From the NCBI GenBank assembly GCA_002345745.1, contig DDWQ01000019.1:1-64000 (forward strand): a DNA stretch of 64,000 nt. Direction: 5' to 3'. The notes beneath the pieces were generated by a model. The model was not told the origin of the DNA and made no database searches. It saw only the letters and a list, made by a program, of their open reading frames with translations. Position 1 is the stretch's first letter, and every line of letters begins with the position of its first letter. The DNA is from Candidatus Moranbacteria bacterium UBA2282. Its GTDB lineage: Bacteria; Patescibacteriota; Minisyncoccia; Moranbacterales; UBA2206. The position numbers were made by a program, and so were the translations under genes. Of this stretch, positions 36,261 to 44,510 are shown in pieces.

Positions 36261-37247
36261 TTATTTTTTTGCAATAAGGTTTATGATCAAATCTATAACT
36301 TTCTTCTTTTCCTTTGGATCGCTACTAGCGACAAGGATTGTCAGTGCTGTAAGTGCTGACGGGGTGAGTTTAGACACATCCAAAATATTCACTCGTTCCA
36401 AAAACCACACAAAAGCAAATGCGCCACTTCGCTTGTTTCCATCCGTAAAAGGATGATTCTTAACCATGAAATATAATAAGTGCGCCGCTTTTTCTTCTAC
36501 GCTTGCGTATAACTCCTTGCCACCGAAAGCCTGCATCACATTTCCAACAATTCCCGCTACCGCCCCAGCACTTCTTTCCATGCCAAAAATATCAGTTGCT
36601 TCTGATTTGCGTATAAGCTCTGTCTTCAGTTCAGTCAAACCATCCACGATCTTGTCCGTTGTCAGCGCAACTTTCTTTTTTGTCAGTTTGCCCTTCAATA
36701 AAACATCTCTGTCATAGGCATCCAGAGAAAGCCATGTGTCAGCAAAAAGAGAAACCAGATTTATAGCATCTTTTGCATCCACAGATGAGCCTGCCGGCAA
36801 AAGCCCTTTAATGTCCTCCACCACATTCAAAAACTGTGCGTAATTTTTTGCAATTCGATTTTTGTTTATAGCAAAGCCGTCTACAATATAACTGCGTAAT
36901 GTTTTGGTGGCCCAAATACGAAATTGTGTTGCTTGTTTCGAATTAACGCGATAGCCAACTGCTATAATAGCATCCAGATTGTACATTTCTATGGAACGCT
37001 TAATTTTCCTGTTCCCTTCAATTTGAACTGTTTCCATTTTGGAAACAGTTGCCGTTTCAACAAGTTCTTCAGATTCGAAGATTTTTTTAAAATGCTTTGA
37101 AATAGCTGCCTTTTTCACACCAAAAAGACCAGCGATTTGATTAAGATTCGCCCAAATGGTTTCTTTTTGCGCATCAATAGAAAATTCAATGGCGCCTGAT
37201 TTAACTTGATAGATAACTAATTTTTCGACTGTTTTTTTGTTTTTCAT
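36261..37247 (-). CDS. RhuM-Fic fusion protein
   Basis: 328 residues. The RhuM N-terminal domain (about 1-130) has IWANLNQIAGLFGV and MYNLDAIIAVGYRVNSKQATQFRIWA. A C-terminal Fic/DOC domain carries the catalytic motif HPFTDGNKRSG (265-275), expected to transfer a nucleotide or phosphate to a target. The family is annotated as virulence RhuM/Fic/DOC. The fusion suggests that the RhuM part binds DNA and controls the Fic part. It is monocistronic, with a palindromic operator over its -10, and sits in a glycolytic region, so it is probably mobile. Confidence 0.87.
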   Translation of the reverse strand: MKNKKTVEKLVIYQVKSGAIEFSIDAQKETIWANLNQIAGLFGVKKAAISKHFKKIFESEELVETATVSKMETVQIEGNRKIKRSIEMYNLDAIIAVGYRVNSKQATQFRIWATKTLRSYIVDGFAINKNRIAKNYAQFLNVVEDIKGLLPAGSSVDAKDAINLVSLFADTWLSLDAYDRDVLLKGKLTKKKVALTTDKIVDGLTELKTELIRKSEATDIFGMERSAGAVAGIVGNVMQAFGGKELYASVEEKAAHLLYFMVKNHPFTDGNKRSGAFAFVWFLERVNILDVSKLTPSALTALTILVASSDPKEKKKVIDLIINLIAKK

Positions 37248-37264
37248 AACTTTAGTTTAATTTG

Positions 37265-37303
37265 TTATGATGATATTGTATCACTATAACAGCTTGCTGT
37301 CCA
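37265..37303 (-). promoter_or_regulatory. RhuM-Fic promoter with palindromic operator
   Basis: Minus-strand TGGACA (37298-37303), 17 bases, TACAAT (37275-37280). A 25-bp imperfect palindrome (37265-37289, arms TTATRRTGATA / TATCACTATAA) covers the -10. The relict copy at 253-291 has the same arrangement. Confidence 0.65.
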
Positions 37304-37406
37304 TTTCTTGCCTTGTGGATAACATTCTGGCTTTCTGGAGAATATTGGAGTGTTGTTTGGACAAGGAATCTAATATAAGTAATTAAGAACACCTAATCCC
37401 TTTTTA

Positions 37407-37790
37407 TTATTTTTTTAGCAAGGCTTCAATGATGGGAAGATCAGCTGGGGGAAATTCGAAGTTTTTAAATTCATGCTTTTCTATCCAGCGAATTTCACTA
37501 TGCACGTTGAGTGCGAACTCCCCAGAAAGATGCTGGGTCAAATATCCCCGCAAGTGTACATCTTTTCCCTCTCCATAATCAAAAAATCCTTCAGCCACAA
37601 ATTCCCCCACTTTGCAATCAATTCCTAGCTCTTCCTTTATCTCACGCGCTAGACATTCTTGTGGGGCTTCGCCTGCCTCAATTTTACCTCCGGGGAATTC
37701 CCAGAAGCCACCATAAAATTCCTTCTCACCGCGAAGTGCAATTAAAAATTTCCCATCCTGTTCAATTATAGAAGCGACCACTTCTAGCAT
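37407..37790 (-). CDS. Nudix hydrolase, MutT-like
   Basis: An open frame continues to 37832, but the family start matches MLEVVASIIEQDGKFLIA, so I place it at 37790 (127 residues). The Nudix box GGKIEAGEAPQECLAREIKEELG has the full G-x5-E-x7-REUxEExGU pattern. PGG before the box and the Trp in the C-terminal strand (IRWIEKHEF) fit MutT enzymes that clear oxidised dGTP. It sits between pgk and RhuM-Fic with a terminator at 37851-37875 separating it from pgk. Confidence 0.85.
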   Translation of the reverse strand: MLEVVASIIEQDGKFLIALRGEKEFYGGFWEFPGGKIEAGEAPQECLAREIKEELGIDCKVGEFVAEGFFDYGEGKDVHLRGYLTQHLSGEFALNVHSEIRWIEKHEFKNFEFPPADLPIIEALLKK

Positions 37791-37850
37791 TTTTTTGATG
37801 ATAATTTTATAAGTAATTATAGGAACGGCCAAGTCGTGATTTAGCCATTC

Positions 37851-37875
37851 AAAAAACAGGGTTGCCCCTGTTTTT
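37851..37875 (-). terminator. Terminator after pgk
   Basis: AAAAACAGGG, a short loop and CCCTGTTTTT lie 13 bases past the pgk stop codon. The minus strand continues with T residues. Confidence 0.85.
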
Positions 37876-37887
37876 ATCTATCGTGTT

Positions 37888-38925
37888 TTATGATTTCAAA
37901 GCTTCAATCCCGGGCATAGAATTGCCGACCACATAATCTAGCATAGCGCCACCACCAGTTGAAACAAAGGAAATTGCGTCTAGGGCATTATTTTTTTCCA
38001 AAATTTCAATGGTTTCCCCCCCACCCACCAAAACAAAAGCACCACTAGCAATCACAGCCTCCAGAATTTCATTAGAACTTTTAGCATATTTTTCATCTTC
38101 AAATTTTCCTGTTGGTCCATTCCAGGTGATCATTTTGGCGGTGGCAATAATTGTTTTAAATTTTTCTACAGTCTTTGGTCCAATATCTAGGTGCTCACCC
38201 ACGAAATCAATCGGCAAAATAACCTTGTCGGAAAATTCCAAATTTTCATCCAGTGCTTCATTAGCAATTTTTCCACCAACCAACACATAGTCATATTTTT
38301 CCTCAAAAAATTTAATCACTGGCAATTTAGTTTCAATCTTGGCACCACCAATAATCGCCACCGCTGGATGAACTGGATGATCTTTGATAATGGTCATTTC
38401 ATGAATTTCTTCCAAAAGTCGAAAGCCAGCACAGCTAGGCAAAATTTTCGCCACACCTGTCACGGACGCCTGATTTCTGTGACTCACACTAAAAGCATCA
38501 TTCACAAATATATCAAAATTTTCCGCCAAAAGTTTCGCAAATTCTGAATCATTTGACTCATCGCCATCATGAAAACGCACATTTTCCAAAAGCAATGCGC
38601 CACCTTGCAAATTGTTTATAGCCGTGACAACTTTTTCACCCACACAATCCGAAACAAATTCCAAATTGGTTGCCAGAATTTCTTTGGCATCAGAAACAAT
38701 TTGTTGTAATGAAAATTCTGAACTGGCAACGCCATCTGGTCGTCCAAAATGTGAAATCATCGCCACTTGGCAATTCTTATTTAATAAATAATCCAATGTT
38801 TCTTTGGCGGCTGCAATTTTGAAAGACTCTTTGACTTTGCCGTTCTCTACTGCCACATTAAAATCCACTCTCAGCAATACTTTTTTACCCGCCAACTCCA
38901 TATCTTGAATTCTTTTGATATCCAT
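37888..38925 (-). CDS. pgk: Phosphoglycerate kinase (compact)
   Basis: 345 residues, about 45-55 shorter than most bacterial PGKs. It makes ATP from 1,3-bisphosphoglycerate. Family motifs are intact: LRVDFNVA, the Arg-containing HFGRP, VNDAFSVSHR, GGAKIETKL, TWNGPTGKFE, and the nucleotide loop GGGETI. The losses fall in surface helices of the two domains. Complete in its catalytic residues, so active is the best guess. It ends with a strong terminator, and the long palindromic element starts about 90 bases before it. Confidence 0.93.
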   Translation of the reverse strand: MDIKRIQDMELAGKKVLLRVDFNVAVENGKVKESFKIAAAKETLDYLLNKNCQVAMISHFGRPDGVASSEFSLQQIVSDAKEILATNLEFVSDCVGEKVVTAINNLQGGALLLENVRFHDGDESNDSEFAKLLAENFDIFVNDAFSVSHRNQASVTGVAKILPSCAGFRLLEEIHEMTIIKDHPVHPAVAIIGGAKIETKLPVIKFFEEKYDYVLVGGKIANEALDENLEFSDKVILPIDFVGEHLDIGPKTVEKFKTIIATAKMITWNGPTGKFEDEKYAKSSNEILEAVIASGAFVLVGGGETIEILEKNNALDAISFVSTGGGAMLDYVVGNSMPGIEALKS

Positions 38926-39014
38926 ATTCTTTAAATTATATTAAAACTTACCTTTCCTATTTTATCATATCTCAGCAAAAATCGGAATATCCTCCGATAA
39001 TTTTTTTTGCATAC

Positions 39015-39510
39015 ACAGTGCTAATTTTTCTTAACAGAAAAATACAGTTTGTCCATTTTCTTTGACAGCAAAGAAAGTGGACGAAAAGAAACTGCCGGCG
39101 CCGGCTTGTGCTGTCTAAATTTCTAGCTTACTCGCTAAAATTCTTAGGGCGGTCATAACGGGGTAAGAATTTCTTAACGCTCATGCGCTGAAATTTAGAA
39201 ACGCACTATCGCCAAGGCGCGGAATTTTTTTAGCGTTTAAAAACTTATCACGCACTAGCGGAATACCAAGGTACAAATTGAAACTTATGAACGTTAAGAA
39301 ATTTCCTACTAACAATCTTTTTTAGCATTTTCGGGAATTTTAGTGAATAAGTTGTCCGCCTCGGATCGACGAGTGGTTGTCTCCACGAGTCGAGACGGGA
39401 AAATTTGTCTTGGTATGTAGCCGTGCGGCCTTTTTCTTTTTTGCCACTTTTCTTTTGGGAAAAGAAAAATGGCGTAGTGAGTTTTTTCTGAAAGAAAAAA
39501 CTAGCACTGT
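39015..39510. mobile_element. Long imperfect palindrome, about 496 bp, no protein gene
   Basis: The ends ACAGTGCTAATTTTTC... and its complement from 39510 (ACAGTGCTAGTTTTTTC) are matching terminal inverted repeats. Similarity between the two halves continues inward for more than 80 bases (CCATTTTCTTT..AAAGAAAGTGG..AAAAGAAA) and reappears near GAAATTTCTTAACG. The centre is near 39262. No ORF of note is inside. It is either a miniature inverted-repeat element or a structured RNA gene; it fills most of the otherwise empty gap 38926-39544. Confidence 0.65.
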
Positions 39511-39544
39511 AAATATAAGAAAACTGAAATTCTATTTTGAAAAA

Positions 39545-40654
39545 TTAAAAATTACCCCTGCCCATTCCCAATATTGCGATAATCACACCAATCATAGCTG
39601 TCACCATCGTAAAAATCCAAGCACGCATCGTAACTTTAGTTTCTGGCCATCCCAACGCCTCAAAATGATGATGAATAGGTGCCGCTAAAAAAACTTTTCG
39701 CTTAAAATATTTTTTTGAAGTCAATTGAATAATAACTGAACCTGATTCTATGATGTAAATAAACACAATAATAAACAAGGCTAGCACCGAGTTAGTAAGC
39801 ATCGCCACCACACCTAGCGTTGTTCCAAGTGCGACTGCCCCCGTATCACCCATAATAAATCTGGCTGGATAGATATTAAACCATAAAAACGCTAGGAGTG
39901 CTCCAGCAATGGCTGCACAAAATGCTGCCAAATCCATTTTATTATGGAAAAAAGATATCAAGGCAAATGAACTGAAAGCAATTGAAAGTATCCCGCCATT
40001 CAAACCGTCTAGTCCATCAGTTTCATTGGACGAAATGGCTGCAAAAAGAATAACGAAAATAAACAAAGGCATGTACCACCAGCCAATTTCGAAATTGCCC
40101 ATAGCGGGAACATGAATAATATTCCAATTCAATTTAAAGTAGAACCACCAAGCACCCAAAATTGCAATCAAAATTAGCCAACCAAATCGCATTAAAAAAC
40201 GCATTCCGCCACCCTTATTCGTTCCGCAGCCCTTAATGCTCATCCAATCATCAAAAAGTCCTAGAATTCCAGCTGTCACTAAAGTAAATAATGGCAACCA
40301 AGTTTGACTTCGGCTTAAAAAATCCAAACGTGCGATAAAGTTTATATTTGTCCAAACAGCTATAACTGGGAAAAGATAATGAGAAAGGAAAATCATAATC
40401 AAAACCACACCCCAGACAAGCATTCCGCCCATTGTTGGCGTTCCACTTTTATGCTTATGCAATTCACTGACAAAAGTAAGTTTTTCACCATCAACTGAAT
40501 TTTTCTTAATCTTGATGCCAATTTTATATTTATATAAAAAATGCGTCATTACTGGTGCCAGAAGAAAAGCCACAACAAAAGCAACAAACCCCGTTATTAA
40601 AACTTTCAAGATATCCACCACGATTGGAATTTGTTGTATTTGTGCAAAACCCAT
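39545..40654 (-). CDS. mraY: Phospho-N-acetylmuramoyl-pentapeptide transferase
   Basis: 369-residue membrane protein with about ten hydrophobic helices. MraY loads UDP-MurNAc-pentapeptide onto undecaprenyl phosphate to make lipid I. Conserved loops are present: GTPTMGG after HKHKSG, DDWMSIKG, the NETDGLDGLNGG loop with the catalytic aspartates, and IHHHFEALG near the end. Complete. Adjacent to a D,D-carboxypeptidase gene (21 bases), forming a small peptidoglycan operon. Confidence 0.94.
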   Translation of the reverse strand: MGFAQIQQIPIVVDILKVLITGFVAFVVAFLLAPVMTHFLYKYKIGIKIKKNSVDGEKLTFVSELHKHKSGTPTMGGMLVWGVVLIMIFLSHYLFPVIAVWTNINFIARLDFLSRSQTWLPLFTLVTAGILGLFDDWMSIKGCGTNKGGGMRFLMRFGWLILIAILGAWWFYFKLNWNIIHVPAMGNFEIGWWYMPLFIFVILFAAISSNETDGLDGLNGGILSIAFSSFALISFFHNKMDLAAFCAAIAGALLAFLWFNIYPARFIMGDTGAVALGTTLGVVAMLTNSVLALFIIVFIYIIESGSVIIQLTSKKYFKRKVFLAAPIHHHFEALGWPETKVTMRAWIFTMVTAMIGVIIAILGMGRGNF

Positions 40655-40675
40655 AAAATATATTTTATTGAATTA

Positions 40676-41722
40676 TTATTGCCATTTATAATTATCAAAA
40701 GTCCAACTCACGAGTGCTCGCATATCATCCCAGCGCTGTTCATCATTCAAAATAACTGCAATCACTCTATGTTCACCAGTCGAATTTTCCGCACCTGTCA
40801 TTAACGATTTTCCAGCTAATGGTGTGAAACCAGTCTTGCCACCAATACAGTTAGGCAATGTAGTCAACAGCATATCAGTATTTTTCAATTCATGCATATA
40901 TTTTCCATCGGTTGAATAAAATTTTCCATCTGGAATTTTCATAATATTCCAAATGGTGTCATATTTCAAAGAATAGGCCGCAATTCTTGCGAGATCATAG
41001 GCACTTGAGTAGCATTGGTCTTCCTCTCCATCTATTTCTAACCCCGACGGTGTACAAAAATGAGTGTCTTTAAGCCCCATATCTTTAGCTTTTTCATTCA
41101 TCATTTCAACAAATTTTTTCGGATTACCGCCAATATGTGTGGCTAGAGCAGTAGCAGCATCATTAGCGCTATTCATAAGCATTGCTTTCATCAAATCAAT
41201 AGCTCGAACTTTTTCACCAACATACATCCGATTGCCATTACAAAAAACGCTTGTCGGGCAGCCAACAACTGTACCAACTATATTCAAATCCTCCGCAGTT
41301 AAAACAACATCTTCTTCCAAATTCTTAATATTTTCCATCGCCAAAATAGCTGTCATCATTTTTGTCAGTGATGCAATTTGCGTTCGTTTGCGACCATCAT
41401 CATAATGGATTATTGTTCCCGTATCAACATCAATTACTACCGAGGAACTAGCCCAAATTTTAAGATCAGCTACATTTTCCTTACGTGTTGGAATCAGACC
41501 TGAAGCCATTGCGGAATCAATTGGAAAGATGCTATAGCCACTAATATTTTTTGCCTCAAAAGAATCAGTGCTTTCTGTTTTCGGGAACCCACAACTATCT
41601 GCTCGGCAAGCAGATTCCGTCGCAACTATGTCGTTATTACTGGGAATATTACTAGCAATATTGCCATACAACCAAAACGGCGCAAAAGGTATTATTAGAA
41701 ATGTGATGATTAAGTTTAACAT
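40676..41722 (-). CDS. D-alanyl-D-alanine carboxypeptidase (peptidase S11)
   Basis: 348 residues. An N-terminal signal or anchor (about 1-20) exports it. The penicillin-binding motifs are SLTK (118-121), SAND in MLMNSANDAATAL, and KTGFT in IGGKTGFTPLAG. It trims the last D-Ala of stem peptides in the wall. The C-terminal beta domain of DacA enzymes is missing, which is usual for short S11 members. Followed by mraY. Confidence 0.9.
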   Translation of the reverse strand: MLNLIITFLIIPFAPFWLYGNIASNIPSNNDIVATESACRADSCGFPKTESTDSFEAKNISGYSIFPIDSAMASGLIPTRKENVADLKIWASSSVVIDVDTGTIIHYDDGRKRTQIASLTKMMTAILAMENIKNLEEDVVLTAEDLNIVGTVVGCPTSVFCNGNRMYVGEKVRAIDLMKAMLMNSANDAATALATHIGGNPKKFVEMMNEKAKDMGLKDTHFCTPSGLEIDGEEDQCYSSAYDLARIAAYSLKYDTIWNIMKIPDGKFYSTDGKYMHELKNTDMLLTTLPNCIGGKTGFTPLAGKSLMTGAENSTGEHRVIAVILNDEQRWDDMRALVSWTFDNYKWQ

Positions 41723-41742
41723 AAAAAAATCTTAAAAAAAAT

Positions 41743-42300
41743 TTACATTTGTGGCTGTTCACCTATAATACTATCAATTCTAGCATCATTAGAAAGTGTT
41801 TCATAGTCTGGCAATTTATCAATACTTTCTATCCCTAATTTCTTTAAAAATTCAAATGAAACTCTATACAAATAACCTCGATTATCTTTCGGATTGTCAA
41901 TTCGCTCTAAAAGTCCACGCATTGTCAAAGACCGAACAGTATAGCTACAATTAACTCCACGAATTGCTTCAATTTCAACTCGAGTGATCGGACCACGATA
42001 CGCAATAATTGCCAGCACCTCTAAACCAGCCCGACTAAGATTTTCTTGAATTTCACTTTTCACCAGCTTATCGACAATCTGTGCATTTTCTGGATCAGTC
42101 GCCATCTGGACATTTTGTTCTTTTTTCAAAATCACAAGTCCTCGCTTATTTGCAGTATATTCATTTTGCAAAACCATAATCGCGTTTTCAATTTCTGCGA
42201 CTGAAACTTCAACCACTTTGGATATTTTTGTCAGACTAATTGGCTCACCACTAACAAATAAGATGCTTTCAATTGCTGATTTTAATTTTTCTTGATCCAT
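41743..42300 (-). CDS. scpB: Segregation and condensation protein B
   Basis: 185 residues with two winged-helix domains. KSAIESILFVSGEPISLTKIS and EVLAIIAYRGPITRVEIEAIRGV are standard ScpB blocks. It joins ScpA and SMC in chromosome condensation. It lies 41 bases downstream of scpA in the same direction, as is usual. Confidence 0.93.
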   Translation of the reverse strand: MDQEKLKSAIESILFVSGEPISLTKISKVVEVSVAEIENAIMVLQNEYTANKRGLVILKKEQNVQMATDPENAQIVDKLVKSEIQENLSRAGLEVLAIIAYRGPITRVEIEAIRGVNCSYTVRSLTMRGLLERIDNPKDNRGYLYRVSFEFLKKLGIESIDKLPDYETLSNDARIDSIIGEQPQM

Positions 42301-42341
42301 AATGATTAATTTTTTAATTTTATAATTTTTGTAATTTCTTG

Positions 42342-43055
42342 CTATTCCCTTGATTTTTTAACACTCAATTTTATCTCTTGGAATAATTCACCCTGCTCAA
42401 CATTCACAATTCGTTGCTTGACCATTTCCAGCATTGCCAAGAAAGACAAAATGATATCAATTTTATTTTCAGCGTTTCCCGTCAGCTCAGTAAATGACAT
42501 TTCCACTCTTTGACGCAAGGTATTTTGCAAATCATTTATTTTTTCTTCCAGCGTAATAATTTCTTCCACTGTCTCCTCATCCAATTTTTCAATAACTGGA
42601 ATATCATCCAATACAAACTGGAAATATTTTTTTAAATCATAGACATTCAAATCTGCTGGAGGATAGAACAATGCTTGCACTCCGATATAGCCAGCCCTTG
42701 AATAACTAATTTTACCAGACTGCGTTATTTGTCCTAAAATAATTGATGCCTCTTTGAATTTTTTATATTCTTCTAATTGCTGGGCTAAATCCTTAATTTC
42801 TTCCTCCTCTTCTTCTGTAAATTGTAAAAGTGGCAAAAGTGCCCGTGATTTAATCAAAATTAACTTAGCGGCCACTGCTAGAAATTCTGCCAAATTTCCT
42901 AACCTGATATTATCATTTCCTTTGATATGCTCCAGATATTGCTCAGCTACATGTGCCAAACTCAATTCTGTAATATTAAGCTTTTCTTTCTCAATCAATT
43001 CAAGCAACAGATCCATCGGACCCTCAAATTTCTCTATTTTTACATTATATGTCAT
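42342..43055 (-). CDS. scpA: Segregation and condensation protein A
   Basis: 237 residues, kleisin subunit of the SMC complex. FEGPMDLLLELIEKEKLNI at the N-terminus binds the SMC neck, ALLPLLQFTEEEEEE is the linker, and a C-terminal winged helix (with SFLAMLEMVKQ) binds the SMC head. Complete and paired with scpB. Confidence 0.93.
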   Translation of the reverse strand: MTYNVKIEKFEGPMDLLLELIEKEKLNITELSLAHVAEQYLEHIKGNDNIRLGNLAEFLAVAAKLILIKSRALLPLLQFTEEEEEEIKDLAQQLEEYKKFKEASIILGQITQSGKISYSRAGYIGVQALFYPPADLNVYDLKKYFQFVLDDIPVIEKLDEETVEEIITLEEKINDLQNTLRQRVEMSFTELTGNAENKIDIILSFLAMLEMVKQRIVNVEQGELFQEIKLSVKKSRE

Positions 43056-43145
43056 AATTCAAATTTTGTTAGACCTCTCTATTACTCCTAGTTTATTTTT
43101 TTCCACTTTTTATATAATATCATTTATTGTTATTTTTTTCAAATG

Positions 43146-43172
43146 AAAAAAACGATTCCTATGCTCAGAATC
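43146..43172 (-). terminator. Possible terminator after the MFS gene
   Basis: On the minus strand GATTC, nine bases, GAATC and then GTTTTTT, directly after the MFS stop codon. The stem is short. Confidence 0.5.
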
Positions 43173-44369
43173 TTAGGCACCAATTTCTTTTTCACTCTTA
43201 TTATCCACCAATTTCGAAGCTGGATAGAGAGCCGAAAGAACTATAATCCCTGTTAAAACAAAGGCAAATTTGATAGGTAGAAAGAAAAGTATAAATGATG
43301 AAAAGGTGGTAGCAGCGATGTAAGCCACTGGCAAGGAAGTTCGGAAGAAATTAATGATGTCTACATCAAAAGCATCTACTTTTTTGAAGAAATAGGAATC
43401 TCGCAAAATCTCTATCAAAGCTGCGCCAATTCTAGTAGCAAATAATACAACTGCCCAAATAACAACACTACCAGAACCAATAAAATAAATTGCAATAGTT
43501 GAAATTGCCATAATCAAAATCGCAAAAATTAAAAACTCTTTTTCACCAAATTTTTTATCAGCTAGAATGCCCATAGGATATTGCAACAAAACAAACGGTG
43601 CCAGCATAATAGTGAAAATCAAACCAATACTTTCCCAGGAATATCCCAAGTCACGTAAATAGATTGGAGTGTAGATTGTCATTAGCGCATAGAAAAATTC
43701 CAACACAAAAGAAACATAATAAATTCGTAGAATATCTTTTTTTGCCAAAACTTTTTTAAATACATCCAAAATTTTTAATTTTTGTTCAAATTTATGATTG
43801 ATATTTCTAAAACCAATAATTCCAAAAATAAACACAAAGCAATTAAAAATCAAAGAGAATATAAAAATTCCGTCAAATCCAATCTTGTCTAAAATATATG
43901 TTGAAGCAAATGGTCCAAACCAAAATCCAGCATTGAGAATCATCAAATGTAATCCACGGATCCGACCGGATTTATTATCCACCGAAAAACTCTCCACAAT
44001 CACGTCCAATGCCACCCATTCAATGTGGCTTATAATGATAAAGAGCATTAAAAGCAAGACACCGGTCATTGATGGATTAGTAAAGGTCAAAAGCGTTAAA
44101 ATAATAACATTCGACAATACAGAAAAATAAAATACATTAGCTTTACCAAACAGTCGTACCAACTTATGTAAGTTCAATAAAATTACCAAAAAAACCAAAT
44201 ATGAAACACCATAAAAAATTCCGACGCTTTCCGTGCCAGTCGCCAACTTAAAATACGAGGACATTACATAAATTGATACAGCTTGAGAAAAACCAATCAA
44301 AAAAGTCACAAAGCCTGATAGCAACAATCTATTCTCATCTAAATTTTCTTGGTGTTTAGCTATTACCAT
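43173..44369 (-). CDS. Major facilitator superfamily transporter
   Basis: 398 residues with twelve hydrophobic segments in two halves joined by a basic loop near residues 195-210. YPMGILADKKFGEKE is the MFS motif between helices 8 and 9. It takes up or exports a small solute by ion coupling; the substrate cannot be told. It stands alone between scpA and aspS, with a short hairpin terminator. Confidence 0.85.
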   Translation of the reverse strand: MVIAKHQENLDENRLLLSGFVTFLIGFSQAVSIYVMSSYFKLATGTESVGIFYGVSYLVFLVILLNLHKLVRLFGKANVFYFSVLSNVIILTLLTFTNPSMTGVLLLMLFIIISHIEWVALDVIVESFSVDNKSGRIRGLHLMILNAGFWFGPFASTYILDKIGFDGIFIFSLIFNCFVFIFGIIGFRNINHKFEQKLKILDVFKKVLAKKDILRIYYVSFVLEFFYALMTIYTPIYLRDLGYSWESIGLIFTIMLAPFVLLQYPMGILADKKFGEKEFLIFAILIMAISTIAIYFIGSGSVVIWAVVLFATRIGAALIEILRDSYFFKKVDAFDVDIINFFRTSLPVAYIAATTFSSFILFFLPIKFAFVLTGIIVLSALYPASKLVDNKSEKEIGA

Positions 44370-44409
44370 TGTTTATTTTTAGGATTTAATTTTCGCTGAC
44401 TATCCGCTC

Positions 44410-44467
44410 GACACTCGAACACTTAGTGTCTCGCATTCTTGATTCCTGTTGGACACCTAGTGTTGTC
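44410..44467. repeat. Small palindromes related to the valS insertion
   Basis: GACACT-N11-AGTGTC (44410-44430) and GGACACCTAGTGTTGTC (44451-44467) share the GGACAC/GTGTC core of the palindromes inside valS (14283-14317). They lie in the 140-base gap between the MFS and aspS genes. Confidence 0.45.
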
Positions 44468-44510
44468 TTACCTAGCTGGTGGACTGTTCACAGTAAATAC
44501 AAGTAAACTA

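Noticed and set aside
39377..39688. Plus-strand ORF of 103 codons overlapping the palindrome and the end of mraY
   Set aside because: It is antisense to mraY and runs through the inverted repeat; no recognisable domain and no ribosome binding site.
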